A DNA stretch of 64,000 bases, from NCBI RefSeq assembly GCF_900108025.1, contig NZ_FNUS01000007.1, forward strand, positions 124,001-188,000, in the 5' to 3' direction. Numbering within the stretch: position 1 is the first letter of the stretch; each line of letters begins with the position of its first letter. Under the pieces are notes generated by a model. It ran no database searches. It saw only the letters and a program-made list of their open reading frames with translations, and was not told the DNA's origin. This DNA is from Halpernia humi (lineage in GTDB: Bacteria; Bacteroidota; Bacteroidia; Flavobacteriales; Weeksellaceae). Positions 63,319-64,000 of this stretch are shown here, in pieces. The position numbers and the translations under genes are program-made.

Positions 63319-64000
63319 ATGAAAAGCGACAATTACATTCTTATAAACGGTTTCAAACATATTTCGTACAATTCTTCGGCCGATTTTGACGAAAAAACAA
63401 TGCTAGAAAAAAGTGAAGCATTTTTAGAAAAAATAAATACAAGAAGATCCATTCGCACATTTAGCGATAAACCAATTTCTAAAAAAATAATTGAAAATAT
63501 TATACTTTCTGCTTCTACCGCGCCTTCTGGAGCGCACAAGCAACCTTGGACGTTTTGCGCCATTTCTAATGCTAAACTCAAAAAGAAAATAAGAATTGCG
63601 GCGGAAGAGGAAGAAAAAATAAGCTACGAAAGCAGAATGAGCGAGCGTTGGAAAAAAGATTTAGAAAAATTAGGAACGGATATGAATAAGCCGTTTTTAG
63701 AAAATGCGCCATGGCTAATTATCGCTTTTAAAAAAGTTTATGAATTAGACGAAAATAATGAAAAACAAAACAATTATTACGTAAATGAATCTGTGGGAAT
63801 CGCTTGCGGATTTTTGATAGCGGCCATTCACAACGCTGGTTTAGTGACTCTTACGCACACGCCAAGTCCGATGAATTTTTTAGCAAAAATTCTCAATCGT
63901 CCTGCAAATGAACGTGCTTTTATTTTATTTCCGGTTGGCTATGCGCATTCTGACACTTATGTTCCTGATATTGAAAGAAAAACTTTGGACGAAGTCAGCG
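63319..64000 (+). CDS. nitroreductase-family flavoprotein (partial, C-terminus outside the window)
   Basis: An open frame from the ATG at 63319 runs to the window end, giving 227 residues. It contains the FMN-binding nitroreductase core: INTRRSIRTFSDKPISKK (about 39-56), APSGAHKQPWTF (about 68-79) with the FMN-contacting residues, NAPWLIIAFKK, and GFLIAAIHNAGLVTLTHTPSPMNFL (about 166-190). The pattern resembles BluB/iodotyrosine-deiodinase-like members as much as NAD(P)H nitroreductases. Substrate not predictable. Confidence 0.82.
   Translation, partial: MKSDNYILINGFKHISYNSSADFDEKTMLEKSEAFLEKINTRRSIRTFSDKPISKKIIENIILSASTAPSGAHKQPWTFCAISNAKLKKKIRIAAEEEEKISYESRMSERWKKDLEKLGTDMNKPFLENAPWLIIAFKKVYELDENNEKQNNYYVNESVGIACGFLIAAIHNAGLVTLTHTPSPMNFLAKILNRPANERAFILFPVGYAHSDTYVPDIERKTLDEVS

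Noticed and set aside
63145-63581. Minus-strand frames of 71 and 82 codons over the family B repeat and nitroreductase
   Set aside because: They overlap the repeat and the nitroreductase gene, whose conserved motifs are on the plus strand.

Overview
This window is AT-rich bacterial chromosome from a member of the Flavobacteriia, most like the Weeksellaceae (Chryseobacterium/Kaistella-type). The lineage is an inference from several signs: an arginine operon with an ArgF'-type transcarbamylase, a fused LpxC/FabZ, the type IX secretion regulator PorX, a zeaxanthin-type carotenoid cluster, TANNTTTG promoter boxes, weak Shine-Dalgarno sites, and small palindromic repeats I associate with that group. 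I saw no rRNA, tRNA, CRISPR array, prophage or intact insertion sequence.

Layout. 1-5.8 kb (minus): an uptake operon with an outer-membrane channel, an MHS-type permease, two small membrane proteins and a symporter-like protein, probably a sensor kinase, cut by the window edge; a transposase-derived zinc-ribbon/HTH protein lies upstream. 6.0-14.2 kb (plus): an eight-gene arginine operon (GNAT, argG, argC, argD, argF', argB, argE, argH), probably working on N-succinylated intermediates, then a convergent Lrp/AsnC regulator. 15-20.7 kb (plus): pyrB-carA-carB behind an attenuator-like leader, with a four-helix-bundle gene lodged between pyrB and carA. 20.8-29.1 kb (plus): a DUF2071 protein, Ada, trpB-trpA, lipB, a 2-oxoacid dehydrogenase E2 and gamma-glutamyltransferase. 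29.2-33.9 kb (minus): crtI, crtB, an unknown exported protein, crtZ, a CrtYcd-type lycopene cyclase and an SRPBCC protein; divergent to it (34-37.9 kb) run TetR, an ABC1 kinase, MarR and a photolyase, which looks like a light-stress locus. 38-41.5 kb (minus): lipid kinase, DUF5684 protein, gyrB. 41.8-44.8 kb (plus): an outer-membrane protein, lptC, anmK. 45-55 kb: SRPBCC, NUDIX, murF, an outer-membrane barrel, sucD, an lpxD paralogue, efp, lpxA, lpxC/fabZ, lpxD and an HD phosphohydrolase. 55.4-64 kb: porX, xth, a small lipoprotein gene between long direct repeats, kdsA, idi, gcvT, an ArsC/Spx-like protein and a truncated nitroreductase.

The genes are mostly housekeeping: arginine and pyrimidine synthesis (linked through carbamoyl phosphate), tryptophan, lipoylation, lipid A/Kdo and peptidoglycan, and isoprenoids to carotenoids (idi supplies precursors). 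The unusual content is between genes: at least five families of palindromic or tandem repeats, a MITE with IS5-like ends before idi, heptanucleotide arrays at two junctions inside operons, 151-bp direct repeats around a small lipoprotein gene, and a leader before pyrB that can fold as pause hairpin, antiterminator and terminator.
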